This document shows, piece after piece, positions 11,096 through 19,797 of a DNA stretch of 64,000 bases. A model generated the notes under the pieces. That model saw nothing but the letters and a program-made list of their open reading frames with translations, searched no databases and was not told the DNA's origin. The translations under genes were made by a program, and so were the position numbers. Location: contig NZ_QMEM01000003.1 of assembly GCF_003390915.1 (NCBI RefSeq), positions 186,001-250,000 on the forward strand, read 5' to 3'. Position 1 is the first letter of the stretch. Every line of letters begins with the position of its first letter. Source of the stretch: Lewinella sp. IMCC34183 (lineage in GTDB: Bacteria > Bacteroidota > Bacteroidia > Chitinophagales > Saprospiraceae).

Positions 11096-11719
11096 CTACG
11101 CGCGCAGCAGCAGCGCGCGCAGGTTCTCGTACAGCGGATCGTCGGCCGCCAGGACGGAGGCGACGGTGCGCCACTCGGCCCGTTCGATTCCCTCTCCGGT
11201 CTCGGGGACGAGGTCGTCCTGGGCCGTCGTCATCCGGAACCAGTAGGTAGGCTTGAGGATGCGGTGTTTTTTGGTGCGGTAGGTGTGGAAGGTGGTGGGC
11301 AAGCGTTCGCCGAGGGTGACATCCTCCAGGCCGGTTTCCTCGCGGACCTCGCGGAGGGCGGCGGCGGCGCGGTCCTCGCCGGCGTCGAGCTTGCCCTTGG
11401 GCAGGTCCCAGTATCCCCGCCGGAAGATGAACAACTGCTTGCCGTGGCCGGTATGGGTGACGAGGCCGCCGGCGGCCTCCACCCACTTGTAGTGGGACTG
11501 GAAGTCGTCCCAGAGGCCGGCGAGGTCATCGGTGAGCAATTCCACGCTGCTTACCTTCTGGCTGCCCTTTTCCAGGGTATCGGCGTAGTTGAGCAGGCTC
11601 TTGCGCTTACCGCTGTAGCGGGCGACGAGGTGGGTGTCGGGAGCGGTGTCTCCGTAGGGCCCGGGGGTACCGGCTTCGCGCAGGACCAGCGGCCGGTCGT
11701 TGATATAGATTACGTACAT
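11096..11719 (-). CDS. NUDIX hydrolase
   Basis: A 207-residue NUDIX-family pyrophosphohydrolase. The NUDIX box is visible as GKLDAGEDRAAAALREVREETGLED, giving the G-x5-E-x7-REVxEExG pattern that binds the metal. About 70 residues precede the box, beginning MYVIYINDRPLVL, which looks like a family-specific N-terminal extension. The substrate (nucleoside diphosphate derivative) cannot be told. The start codon at 11719 lies only 20 bases from that of the divergent pyrE, and TAAATTTCG on the minus strand at 11733-11725 may be its -7 element. Confidence 0.88.
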   Translation of the reverse strand: MYVIYINDRPLVLREAGTPGPYGDTAPDTHLVARYSGKRKSLLNYADTLEKGSQKVSSVELLTDDLAGLWDDFQSHYKWVEAAGGLVTHTGHGKQLFIFRRGYWDLPKGKLDAGEDRAAAALREVREETGLEDVTLGERLPTTFHTYRTKKHRILKPTYWFRMTTAQDDLVPETGEGIERAEWRTVASVLAADDPLYENLRALLLRA

Positions 11720-11739
11720 TGGCGCGAAATTTACGACGT

Positions 11740-12387
11740 ATGGACACATCCCGGCAAATCGCGCGTAGCCTCCTGGAAGTGGGCGCCGTCAAGCTCCAGC
11801 CCAGCGACCCCTTTACCTGGGCAAGCGGGCTGCGCTCCCCCATCTACTGCGACAACCGCGTACTCCTCTCTTTTCCCGCCATCCGCGACCAGGTCGTGGA
11901 GGCTCTCGTCGCGGCCGCAGGTGCGGTGGAAACCATCCAGGGGATAGCGGGTGTGGCTACGGCCGGTATCCCCCACGGGGCGCTCCTGGCCGACCGGCTC
12001 GACCTGCCCTTCATTTACATCCGCAGCTCGGCCAAGGAACACGGCCGCCGAAACCAGATCGAGGGACGGCTGGAGCCCGGCCTGCGGTACCTGGTGGTGG
12101 AGGACCTGATCTCCACCGGCGGCAGCAGCCTCAAGGCGATCGATGCCCTCCGCGCGGCCGGCGGCGAGGCCGCCGGTGCCCTGGCCATTTTTACTTACCA
12201 GTTTCCCTCCGCGGAGCGGGCCTTCCACAATGCCGAGGTACCACTGCATACGCTTTCCGACTACGCTACCCTGGTCGAAGAGGCCACGGCCCTGAGACGC
12301 ATTACCGACTCCGAGGCCGCTACGCTGGCCGACTGGCGCACCGACCCCCGCGCCTGGAGTGAAGCCTACGAACATCCAGAGCGCTGA
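11740..12387 (+). CDS. pyrE: Orotate phosphoribosyltransferase
   Basis: A 215-residue orotate phosphoribosyltransferase that joins orotate and PRPP to OMP in pyrimidine synthesis. The signature PRPP loop is LVVEDLISTGGSS, with FTWASGLRSPIYCDNR near the N-terminus and RSSAKEHGRRNQIEG for the flexible catalytic loop. The ATG at 11740 is chosen over an in-frame TTG at 11719, which would overlap the NUDIX start codon. The M42 peptidase gene follows after 29 bases. Confidence 0.95.
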   Translation: MDTSRQIARSLLEVGAVKLQPSDPFTWASGLRSPIYCDNRVLLSFPAIRDQVVEALVAAAGAVETIQGIAGVATAGIPHGALLADRLDLPFIYIRSSAKEHGRRNQIEGRLEPGLRYLVVEDLISTGGSSLKAIDALRAAGGEAAGALAIFTYQFPSAERAFHNAEVPLHTLSDYATLVEEATALRRITDSEAATLADWRTDPRAWSEAYEHPER

Positions 12388-12416
12388 ACGCTCCCACTTT
12401 CACACGAACAACACAA

Positions 12417-13502
12417 ATGTCCATTCTAACCAAATCTTCTGAATCCTTTCTTCACCAATATCTAAATAACGCTTCCCCGACCGGCTTTGAAAGCGCCGGG
12501 CAGCAACGCTGGATCGAATACGTCCGCCCCTTCGTCGACGAGATCGGCCTCGACACCTACGGCACCGCCTACGGCGTCATCAACCCGGGCCGCGACTACC
12601 GCGTGGTCATCGAGGGGCACGCCGACGAGATCAGCTGGTTCGTCAACTATATCACCGACAGCGGTTACCTCTACGTGGTACGTAACGGTGGCAGCGACCA
12701 CATGATCGCCCCCTCCAAGCGGGTCAACGTACACGGCGACAAGGGAGTAATCCGCGGCGTTTTCGGTTGGCCGGCCATTCATACCCGCCGCGGCGACGAC
12801 GCCAAGCTGCAGCCCAAGATTGAGAACATCTTCATCGACGTCGGCGCCAAGGACAAGGACGAGGTCCTCGAGATGGGCATCCACGTCGGCAGCGTCATCA
12901 CTTACCCCGACGAGCTGGAGGTGATGAACGACCGCTACTACTGCGGGCGCGCCCTCGACAACCGCATGGGTGGCTTCTGCATCGCCGAGGTGGCCCGCCT
13001 GCTCCGCGAACGCGAGATCGAGCTGCCCTATACCCTCTACATCGTCAACTCGGTACAGGAGGAGGTCGGCCTACGCGGCGCCCAGATGATCACTGACCGC
13101 ATCAAGCCGCAGGTAGCCATCGTGACCGACGTGACGCACGACACGAACACGCCGATGCTCGACAAGAAGAAGGTCGGCGACGTGAAGACCGGTAAGGGAC
13201 CCAGCGTGACCACCGCCCCGGCCGTACACAATAAGCTGCTGAACCTCATCATCGACGCGGCCAAGGAGAACGGCATTGACTTCCAGCGGGAGGCCAGCAG
13301 CCGTGCCACGGGTACCGATACGGACGCCTTTGCCTATTCCAACGGCGGCGTGGCCTCGGCCCTGATCAGCCTGCCGCTGAAGTACATGCACACCACCGTG
13401 GAGATGGCCGCCAAGAGCGACGTCGAGGGTGTCATCGAGTTGATCCTGCAGAGCCTGCTGAAGATCGACGACGGTATGAGCTTTAACTACTTCGAGGTGT
13501 AG
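12417..13502 (+). CDS. M42 family metallopeptidase
   Basis: A 361-residue di-zinc aminopeptidase of family M42. Metal ligands and catalytic residues are visible: GHADEI (His), ALDNRMGG (Asp), QEEVGLRG (Glu-Glu), DVTHD (Asp) and KYMHTTVE (His). Such enzymes form large tetrahedral assemblies and trim N-terminal residues from peptides in the cytoplasm; no signal peptide is present. It is followed after 11 bases by a membrane protein gene on the same strand. Confidence 0.92.
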   Translation: MSILTKSSESFLHQYLNNASPTGFESAGQQRWIEYVRPFVDEIGLDTYGTAYGVINPGRDYRVVIEGHADEISWFVNYITDSGYLYVVRNGGSDHMIAPSKRVNVHGDKGVIRGVFGWPAIHTRRGDDAKLQPKIENIFIDVGAKDKDEVLEMGIHVGSVITYPDELEVMNDRYYCGRALDNRMGGFCIAEVARLLREREIELPYTLYIVNSVQEEVGLRGAQMITDRIKPQVAIVTDVTHDTNTPMLDKKKVGDVKTGKGPSVTTAPAVHNKLLNLIIDAAKENGIDFQREASSRATGTDTDAFAYSNGGVASALISLPLKYMHTTVEMAAKSDVEGVIELILQSLLKIDDGMSFNYFEV

Positions 13503-13513
13503 AACCCCCGCCC

Positions 13514-14326
13514 ATGCGCAATCCCGTACTCAACTGGCTCTTCTACGGCCACGGCTGGATTGCGCTGGCGGCGGCGGCCCTTGCCTGGCAGTCCACCTAC
13601 CTGGCTACGGGTGACCCCGGGTTGCACGCCGCCCACCTCTTCGTGGGCTGCGCTACCCTGGCCGTCTATACCCTGCACCGGCTGCTCAGCTTCCGGCGGG
13701 CGGGCGGGCAGCCCGACGGCCGCCGCTACCGCGTGGTCGCCCTTCACCCCGGCCTGTCGCTGGGCGTGGGCGTGGTCGCCCTGCTGGCCTCGCTCGCACT
13801 GGTCTTCACCTTTCCGCTGCGGGCCTTCTGGCCGGTGGTATTCGCCCTGCCCTTCACCTGCTTCTACCTCATCCCGCTGTATCCAGGCGGACCGCGGCTG
13901 CGCGACCTGCCCTTCCTCAAGGTGGTGTGGGTAGCACTGGCGTGGACCTTCATGACCGATCTTTTTCCCGCCTTTTCGGTGCACGCCCGACCGGTGGAAC
14001 CTTTCCTTCGCTTTGCCTTCACGCTTGCCGTGGCCCTGCTCTTCGACCTGCGTGATGTCGGCCTCGACCGGCGACAGGGCGTCCGTACCCTGGCCGGCGC
14101 GCATCCGGCCCTCAATCGCGGGCTGGCGCTGGGACTTCTGGTGGCCTGTGCCCTGGTTTCCTTTGCCCGCTACCCCGCCGACGCGGGCGCGGGCCTGGGG
14201 GTCGCCTATCTCGCAGCCGTGGGCATCGGGGTGGCGACGACCGCGGACCGGGGAGAAGATTTCTTTGCCGTGGCCGTCAACGGTATGCTCTTCCTCCCGC
14301 CGTTGGGGCTGTTGCTGTTCACCTAA
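13514..14326 (+). CDS. UbiA-like polytopic membrane protein
   Basis: A 270-residue protein with about eight hydrophobic segments. The loop DLRDVGLDRRQGVRTLAG resembles the second aspartate-rich motif of UbiA prenyltransferases, which transfer prenyl groups to aromatic acceptors. The first aspartate motif (NDxxD) is not recognisable; YTLHRLLSF occupies its place, so catalytic activity is doubtful or uses altered chemistry. Its 3' end overlaps the convergent kinase gene by four bases. Family assignment is moderate. Confidence 0.65.
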   Translation: MRNPVLNWLFYGHGWIALAAAALAWQSTYLATGDPGLHAAHLFVGCATLAVYTLHRLLSFRRAGGQPDGRRYRVVALHPGLSLGVGVVALLASLALVFTFPLRAFWPVVFALPFTCFYLIPLYPGGPRLRDLPFLKVVWVALAWTFMTDLFPAFSVHARPVEPFLRFAFTLAVALLFDLRDVGLDRRQGVRTLAGAHPALNRGLALGLLVACALVSFARYPADAGAGLGVAYLAAVGIGVATTADRGEDFFAVAVNGMLFLPPLGLLLFT

Positions 14327-15657
14327 TCGCGATCCGCCATCCGCGCCATCAGGGCGGCGCCGTAGGCGCTGGCCTGGGGGGTATGCGCGATCTCCACGTG
14401 GCGATCGGCGCGGGCCGCCAGCAGCTCTACCCAGCCGCGCGAGCGGGTGAACCCCCCACTGGCGTAGATGACCTCCGACCGGCAAGTGGCCTGCTCTACC
14501 TGCTTGAGGATCTCGATAATGTTGTCGGTCACGCCCAACAGTACGGCGCGGGCCAGGTCGGTGGGGGTATGGTCGCCGCGAAGTCCCTCGAAGGCGGCGG
14601 TCGCCAGGGCGTCCCAGATGGGGGCCCGCTCGCCGTTCAGGAAGGGCCGGAAGCGTAAGCTCGAATCGGGGGCCGCGGCGGCGGCCTCGATCATGGTACC
14701 GATGTCGTCGAAGTGGCCGCGGAGCAGCTCGTAGGTCCACTCCAGTACCTTGCCGCCGTTGTTGGTGGCCCCACCCAGTACGAAGTAATCGTCGTAGAGG
14801 AGGTAGTTGAACAGCTGCACGCCGCCCGTATTGCTGTCGCCCCGGTGGGTAGCGCGTACCGCTCCGCTGGTCCCGATGGTTAGTGACACCTTGCCCGGTT
14901 CGAGCAGCCCGCTGCCGAGGTTGGCCAGGCAGCCGTCGGAGCCGCCGATACAGAGAGGCAGGTCGCGGGCACCGAGGCGCTCCGCTACCTCCGGACGCCA
15001 GTGCAGGCGGCGGCGGGCCGGTACCAGTCCGGGGAGGCGGAGGGGGAGCCGCTGGCCGTCGCCGGCCAGGCGGAGGGCTTCCTCGTCCCAGTCCCGTCGC
15101 CGGAGATCGAGCAGGCCGGTGGCACTGGCCAGTTGTTCGTCGAGCAGCGGGCCGTCGGTGGTCCAGCGGTCGACCAGGTACGACTTGATATCCGAGAGGT
15201 AGGCAGCCTGCGCGATCCGGTCGGGGTGAAAGCGCGAGAGCCAGCGCAGCTTGACCAGGGGCGACATCGGATGTACGGGGGTACCCGTGCGGCGCAGCAG
15301 GGCCTGCCGCTGGTCCGTATCGAACTCCCGCATCACGGCCTGGGCCCGGGTATCGGCCCAGGTGATGGCCGGCCCGGTGGGGCGGCGGTCGGCGTCGAGC
15401 AGCAGTACGCCGTGCATGGGGCAGCTAATACCCAGGCCGGCAGGCGCGTCGGGTAGTTCGGCGAGCAGGTCGGTAAGGATCCGTTCGGCCACGGCCACAA
15501 TGCCGTCAGCGTCCTGCACGGCCGCCCCCGGTTCCGGCTGCAACAGCTCGTAGCCGCCGCTGCGCTCCGCCACGAGGCGGCCGTCTTCGGCGAAGGCACA
15601 TACTTTGGCAGAGGTCGTCCCCAGATCGAGTCCGAGGTATAAAGGGGCAGCGGGCAT
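14323..15657 (-). CDS. FGGY-family carbohydrate kinase, probably gluconokinase
   Basis: A 444-residue FGGY sugar kinase. The N-terminal phosphate-binding motif is LGLDLGTTSAKV; SCPMHGVLLLD and VHPMSPLVKLRWL are substrate-side motifs that resemble gluconokinases more than glycerol kinases; LTIGTSGAVR and GGATNNGGKVLEW belong to the C-terminal domain with the catalytic Asp in GGSDGCLANLG. It phosphorylates a sugar or sugar acid with ATP. The ATG at 15657 begins three bases after a TACCTTTGG promoter element. Gluconate as substrate is inference. Confidence 0.85.
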   Translation of the reverse strand: MPAAPLYLGLDLGTTSAKVCAFAEDGRLVAERSGGYELLQPEPGAAVQDADGIVAVAERILTDLLAELPDAPAGLGISCPMHGVLLLDADRRPTGPAITWADTRAQAVMREFDTDQRQALLRRTGTPVHPMSPLVKLRWLSRFHPDRIAQAAYLSDIKSYLVDRWTTDGPLLDEQLASATGLLDLRRRDWDEEALRLAGDGQRLPLRLPGLVPARRRLHWRPEVAERLGARDLPLCIGGSDGCLANLGSGLLEPGKVSLTIGTSGAVRATHRGDSNTGGVQLFNYLLYDDYFVLGGATNNGGKVLEWTYELLRGHFDDIGTMIEAAAAAPDSSLRFRPFLNGERAPIWDALATAAFEGLRGDHTPTDLARAVLLGVTDNIIEILKQVEQATCRSEVIYASGGFTRSRGWVELLAARADRHVEIAHTPQASAYGAALMARMADRD

Positions 15658-15660
15658 GGG

Positions 15661-15669
15661 CCAAAGGTA
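15661..15669 (-). promoter_or_regulatory. -7 promoter element of the FGGY kinase gene
   Basis: On the minus strand TACCTTTGG stands three bases before the ATG at 15657, matching TAnnTTTG. A clear -33 TTG is not seen. It predicts a leaderless mRNA. Confidence 0.5.
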
Positions 15670-15749
15670 GCGAAGTGACAGACACCCGCCGCCGGGCGTG
15701 GCTTCCCTGCGGGGCCGGCGTATATTTACGGGCAACCAACCCCGCTGCC

Positions 15750-18494
15750 GTGCGCTACCCGATTCTTTTCTGCCTTGCCCTGTTACTCTGCACCCGCGTC
15801 ACCGCCCAGAAAGCCATCAGCGTAGCCGATATGCAGGCCTGGATGGAAATCGAGCGCGAACAGTTGAGCGCCGATGGCTCCCACGTGCTCTACACCCTCA
15901 CCCCCGACGTGGGCGACCCGGTGGCCGTCGTGCGCTCGGTAGCCGACGGCAGCGAACGCCGGTTCCCGCGGCTGCACGGCGCTACCCTCACCTACGACGG
16001 CAATTACCTGGTTGGTACGCTGAAGCCCTCCCGCGACACCGTCCTGCACTACAAACGGGCGGAGAAAGGCGACGAGCTTAAAAAGCGGGATACACTGCTG
16101 GTCTGGGACCTCAACTCCCCCGCGCCGACCTACTACCCCGAGGTGTACGACGTGAAACTCAGTGAGCGGTCTTCCCAGGTATTCGCGTACACCACCGCCT
16201 CCCTGCTGCCCGACAGCCTGCGCAAGGACCTCGACAAGGACGCGCGGCGGCTGGTGGTGCGGCGGTTCACCAAGCCGGACAGCTTCTACCTCGAGGGGGT
16301 GATGGAATTCCGCGTGGCCCGCGACGCGCCCATCGTGGTGGCCCGGCGCACGGCCAAGGACAGCACCTGGTCGGACGGCATCTTCCGGGTCGACCCCAAC
16401 CAGCTCGAGTGGCAGACCCTGAGCGAGGGGCCGGCCCACTTCGCGGGCCTCAACGTCAGCTACGACGGCGACCACGTGGCCTTCCTGAGCAGTGAAAAAA
16501 GCAAGAAGGAGGAAAAGCAGCCCCCCTTCCACCTCCACTACTGGTCGGCCGGCAGCGACTCCGCCTACATGGTTACCGGACGCGACATGGCCTGGCTGCC
16601 CCGGGGCTACCGCATCAGCGACGACCGGCGGCCCGAATTCAGCGCCGACGGCAAGTACCTCTTCTTCGGCACCACACCGCGGCGGCCCGAGCTCGACAGC
16701 AACGATATAGCCAGCGAACTGGCCGACGTAGAGGTCTGGACCACCGAAGACCCCCTGCTCTACACCCAGCAGAACAATCAGCTGGCCCAGGACCGCAAGT
16801 TCACCTACCTAGCCGTCTACCGAACCGGGGTCGACAAGTTCCAGCAGCTGGCCACCCCCGAATATCCGGAGACCAGCCGCCCCGCCGAGGGGCGCGGACA
16901 CTACGTCCTGCTGTACACCGACACCCCCTACAGCAAGGAAACCATGTGGACCGGCGGGCCCGCCGCCCGCGACGCCGTGGTGGTGGACCTGGAGAACGGC
17001 CGGCGTACCCCCGTGGCCACCGCCGAGCCGGGCTTCTTCCAGTGGTCGCCGGAGGGGAAGTACGTGAGCTGGTACAACCCCGTGGACAGCCTCTACCGGG
17101 CGTTCAGCGTGGCATCGGGGGAAGTCAATGACCTGACCTCGAACGAACTGGGCACCTTCTACGACGAACTCAACGACCGCCCTATGGATCCCTACCCCTA
17201 CGGCGTGGCCGGGTGGACCGAGAACGACGACGCCCTGGTCATCTACGACCGCTACGACCTCTGGCTCCTCGATCCCGACGGCGGGCAGGCCGAGCGCCTG
17301 ACCCGGGGCCGGGAAGACAGCACCAGCTACCGCTACTACGACCTCAACCCCGAAAGGGAGGCCCTCGAGGAAACCCTGCTGCTGGGCCTGCAGCGCGACA
17401 GCGACTACTACGGCGGCTACGCCCGCCTCGACGCCGACGGGGAGCTGGAGGTCCTGGCCACCGGCCCCTACACCTATGGCAACTTCCGCAAAGCCCGCAC
17501 CGCCGACCGCTACCTCTTCACCCGCGAGAGCTACGCCGACTTTCCCAACCTGCGCGTGACCGACGCCCTCGGGCAGCCGGGAGAGGTGATCTCCGACGCC
17601 AACCCGCAGCAGGGTGACTTCGCATGGGGGTCCATCGAAGAGTACCGCTGGATCGACCACGAAGGGCGGGAGCTGCGTGGCCTCCTGGTGAAGCCCGCCG
17701 GATTCGACTCCACGAAGCAGTACCCGATGATGGTCAACTTCTATGAGCGCAGCAGTGAGGGTGTGTTCCGTCACCGTACCCCGGTTCCCGGACGCTCCTC
17801 GATCAACTACCCCCACTACGCCAGCCATGGCTACGTGATCTTCAACCCCGACGTGATCTACCGCGAGGGCTACCCCGGCGAAAGCGCCTACAACTGCGTG
17901 ATGAGCGGCATCAGCGCTTTGCTGATGGAGGGTTTCGTGGACAAGGACCGCATCGGCCTGCAGGGGCACAGCTGGGGCGGGTACCAGGCCGCTTACCTGG
18001 CCACCAAGACTGATCTGTTCGCCGCCATCGAGGCGGGCGCCCCGGTCGTCAACATGTTTTCGGCTTACGGCGGTATCCGCTGGGGAAGCGGGGCCAGCCG
18101 GCAGTTCCAGTACGAGCGTACGCAGAGCCGGATCGGCGGCACCATTTGGGATTACCCCCTCCGGTACCTGGAGAATTCCCCCCTGTTCTTCACCGACAAG
18201 GTGAATACGCCGGTACTGATCCTGCACAACGACGAAGACGGTGCCGTACCCTGGTACCAGGGCATCGAGTGGTTCACCGCCCTGCGCCGCCTCGGCAAGC
18301 CCGCCTGGTTCCTCAACTACCGCGGCGAGCCCCACTGGCCGGTCAAGGCCCCAAACCGCGCCGATTTCCAGACCCGGATGAGCCAATTCTTCGATTACTA
18401 CCTGCTGGATGCCCCGATGCCCAAGTGGATGAAGGAGGGCGTTAGCCCCCTGGAGCGCGGTATCGAGCAGAACCTCGAGCCCGCCCGCGAATAA
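15750..18494 (+). CDS. S9 family prolyl oligopeptidase-type peptidase, secreted
   Basis: A 914-residue serine peptidase. A signal peptide (PILFCLALLLCTRVTAQ) directs it to the periplasm. The N-terminal two thirds form a beta-propeller-like region; the C-terminal alpha/beta-hydrolase domain carries the Ser nucleophile in GLQGHSWGGYQAA, the Asp in LHNDEDGAVPW and the His in RGEPHWPVK. It likely cleaves proline-containing oligopeptides for nutrition. The GTG at 15750 is taken as start because it precedes the signal peptide; the reading frame stays open to 15675 but that part overlaps the neighbouring promoter. It abuts birA at the 3' end without any gap. Confidence 0.9.
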   Translation: MRYPILFCLALLLCTRVTAQKAISVADMQAWMEIEREQLSADGSHVLYTLTPDVGDPVAVVRSVADGSERRFPRLHGATLTYDGNYLVGTLKPSRDTVLHYKRAEKGDELKKRDTLLVWDLNSPAPTYYPEVYDVKLSERSSQVFAYTTASLLPDSLRKDLDKDARRLVVRRFTKPDSFYLEGVMEFRVARDAPIVVARRTAKDSTWSDGIFRVDPNQLEWQTLSEGPAHFAGLNVSYDGDHVAFLSSEKSKKEEKQPPFHLHYWSAGSDSAYMVTGRDMAWLPRGYRISDDRRPEFSADGKYLFFGTTPRRPELDSNDIASELADVEVWTTEDPLLYTQQNNQLAQDRKFTYLAVYRTGVDKFQQLATPEYPETSRPAEGRGHYVLLYTDTPYSKETMWTGGPAARDAVVVDLENGRRTPVATAEPGFFQWSPEGKYVSWYNPVDSLYRAFSVASGEVNDLTSNELGTFYDELNDRPMDPYPYGVAGWTENDDALVIYDRYDLWLLDPDGGQAERLTRGREDSTSYRYYDLNPEREALEETLLLGLQRDSDYYGGYARLDADGELEVLATGPYTYGNFRKARTADRYLFTRESYADFPNLRVTDALGQPGEVISDANPQQGDFAWGSIEEYRWIDHEGRELRGLLVKPAGFDSTKQYPMMVNFYERSSEGVFRHRTPVPGRSSINYPHYASHGYVIFNPDVIYREGYPGESAYNCVMSGISALLMEGFVDKDRIGLQGHSWGGYQAAYLATKTDLFAAIEAGAPVVNMFSAYGGIRWGSGASRQFQYERTQSRIGGTIWDYPLRYLENSPLFFTDKVNTPVLILHNDEDGAVPWYQGIEWFTALRRLGKPAWFLNYRGEPHWPVKAPNRADFQTRMSQFFDYYLLDAPMPKWMKEGVSPLERGIEQNLEPARE

Positions 18495-19256
18495 CTAGCG
18501 GAAGCGCAGGCTCTGGAGCGTAAACGTCTCACGGCGTCCGTCGGGGTGCTCGAGCACGAGCTGCCCGTCAGCGTCGACGCCGCGTACCGTCGCACGGAAG
18601 CGTACGTCGTCCGCCACGCGGAGGAAGGTGTGCGGGCGGTCGCGCAGGTAGAGGCGGTCGTGATACGGTGCCTGAAGCTCGGCGAAGCGCCCGGCATCGA
18701 GGGTATCCAGCCGCCGGCCCAGGTAGGTCAGCAACCGCTCCAGTACCCCGTCAGTGTCCAGCGGAGCGCCGTGTAGCTCGTGCAGGGCGGTGGCGGTGGA
18801 ACGGAGCTCGGGGGGAAAGTGCTGCTCGTTGACGTTGAGGCCGATGCCGATCACGCTCCAGGATACGCGGCTCCCCCGCAATCCGTTCTGGATCAGGATC
18901 CCGGCGACCTTGCGGTCGCCCACGTAAACGTCGTTCGGCCATTTGATGCGCACGTCCGCGGCGGCGGCCGGGGCCAGCTCCAGCACGACGTCGGCCACAG
19001 CCAGTGCAGTGGCCCGGGTAAGCGCGAAGATCCGGTCGGCTGACAGATCGGCCGGCCGAAAGAGGGCGCTGAGCGTCAGGTTGTCACCCGGCGTGGCGTG
19101 CCATCCGTTGCTGCCCTGTCCGCGACCGGCCGACTGGTCGCGGGTGAGGTAGACGGTACCCGAAGGAAGGTCGGGCTGTAGGCCCAGGTCGCGCAGGAGC
19201 GCGGCGTTGGTGGAGTCGACCCGGGCGAAGCGGCGGGCAACTTTAGGAGTGAGCAA
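18495..19256 (-). CDS. birA: Biotin--[acetyl-CoA-carboxylase] ligase
   Basis: A 253-residue biotin protein ligase that activates biotin with ATP and attaches it to the carboxyl carrier protein. The ATP/biotin motif is GRGQGSNGWH (usually GRGRRGR-like), followed by KWPNDVYVGDRKVAGIL and GIGLNVN. There is no N-terminal helix-turn-helix, so this is a catalytic-only form and not a repressor. No ATG is available; the TTG at 19256 gives the conserved RFARVDSTNAALL N-terminus. The gene is convergent with the S9 peptidase and its stop abuts that gene. Confidence 0.9.
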   Translation of the reverse strand: MLTPKVARRFARVDSTNAALLRDLGLQPDLPSGTVYLTRDQSAGRGQGSNGWHATPGDNLTLSALFRPADLSADRIFALTRATALAVADVVLELAPAAAADVRIKWPNDVYVGDRKVAGILIQNGLRGSRVSWSVIGIGLNVNEQHFPPELRSTATALHELHGAPLDTDGVLERLLTYLGRRLDTLDAGRFAELQAPYHDRLYLRDRPHTFLRVADDVRFRATVRGVDADGQLVLEHPDGRRETFTLQSLRFR

Positions 19257-19339
19257 CGTGTTTTATTTACACTTGGGTAGCCGGGCGGGAAAGATTTTCG
19301 GTACGCTTTTTGCTACCTTCATTATACTAAATTCCTGAT

Positions 19340-19732
19340 TTGAATACATCCACAAAATCAGCACGTAACGCCATTGGCCCGGAGATGGGGCAGCGGCTCG
19401 ACGTGATCCTGGACAGCATCCGGGACATCAAAGGTAAAAACATCATCCGCCTCGACCTGAGGAAACTGGACGACCGCCCCGCGGAGTTCTTTTTCATTTG
19501 CGAGGGGGAATCCACGACCCAGGTGCGGGCCATTGCCGAAAACGTCCAGAAGCGCATGAAGCACGAGCTGGGCGAGTACACCAAGAACACTACTGGCAGC
19601 CGCCCTGCGAACTGGGTCTGCCTCGACTTTTTCGATACGGTAGTGCACGTGTTCTACCCCGAAACCCGCGCCTTCTACCAGATCGAGGATCTGTGGAGCG
19701 ACGCGGTTGCGACAGAATACGAAACCCTCTAG
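19340..19732 (+). CDS. rsfS: Ribosome silencing factor RsfS
   Basis: A small RsfS/Iojap protein (115-130 residues) that binds L14 on the large subunit and blocks subunit joining during starvation. The core is visible as IIRLDLRKLDDRPAEFFFICEGESTTQVRAIAENV and NWVCLDFFDTVVHVFYPETRAFYQIEDLWSDA. The start is uncertain: the TTG at 19340 gives 130 residues, the ATG at 19385 gives 115. It sits 65 bases upstream of ftsH, the usual Bacteroidota order, and may be co-transcribed with it. Confidence 0.92.
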   Translation: MNTSTKSARNAIGPEMGQRLDVILDSIRDIKGKNIIRLDLRKLDDRPAEFFFICEGESTTQVRAIAENVQKRMKHELGEYTKNTTGSRPANWVCLDFFDTVVHVFYPETRAFYQIEDLWSDAVATEYETL

Positions 19733-19797
19733 GGCGCCCCAGCCTAAATGTGTGCGGACAGCCAACGAAAACCCCTTCCGCACGTTAGCCAATACAT

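Noticed and set aside
10907-11947. A 346-codon plus-strand open frame across adk, NUDIX and the pyrE start
   Set aside because: It is the antisense of two well-supported genes and crosses the adk promoter.
15264-15274. An extra ACATCGGATGT copy inside the FGGY kinase gene
   Set aside because: It encodes the conserved HPMS residues of the kinase and is isolated, so it is most likely a coding coincidence.
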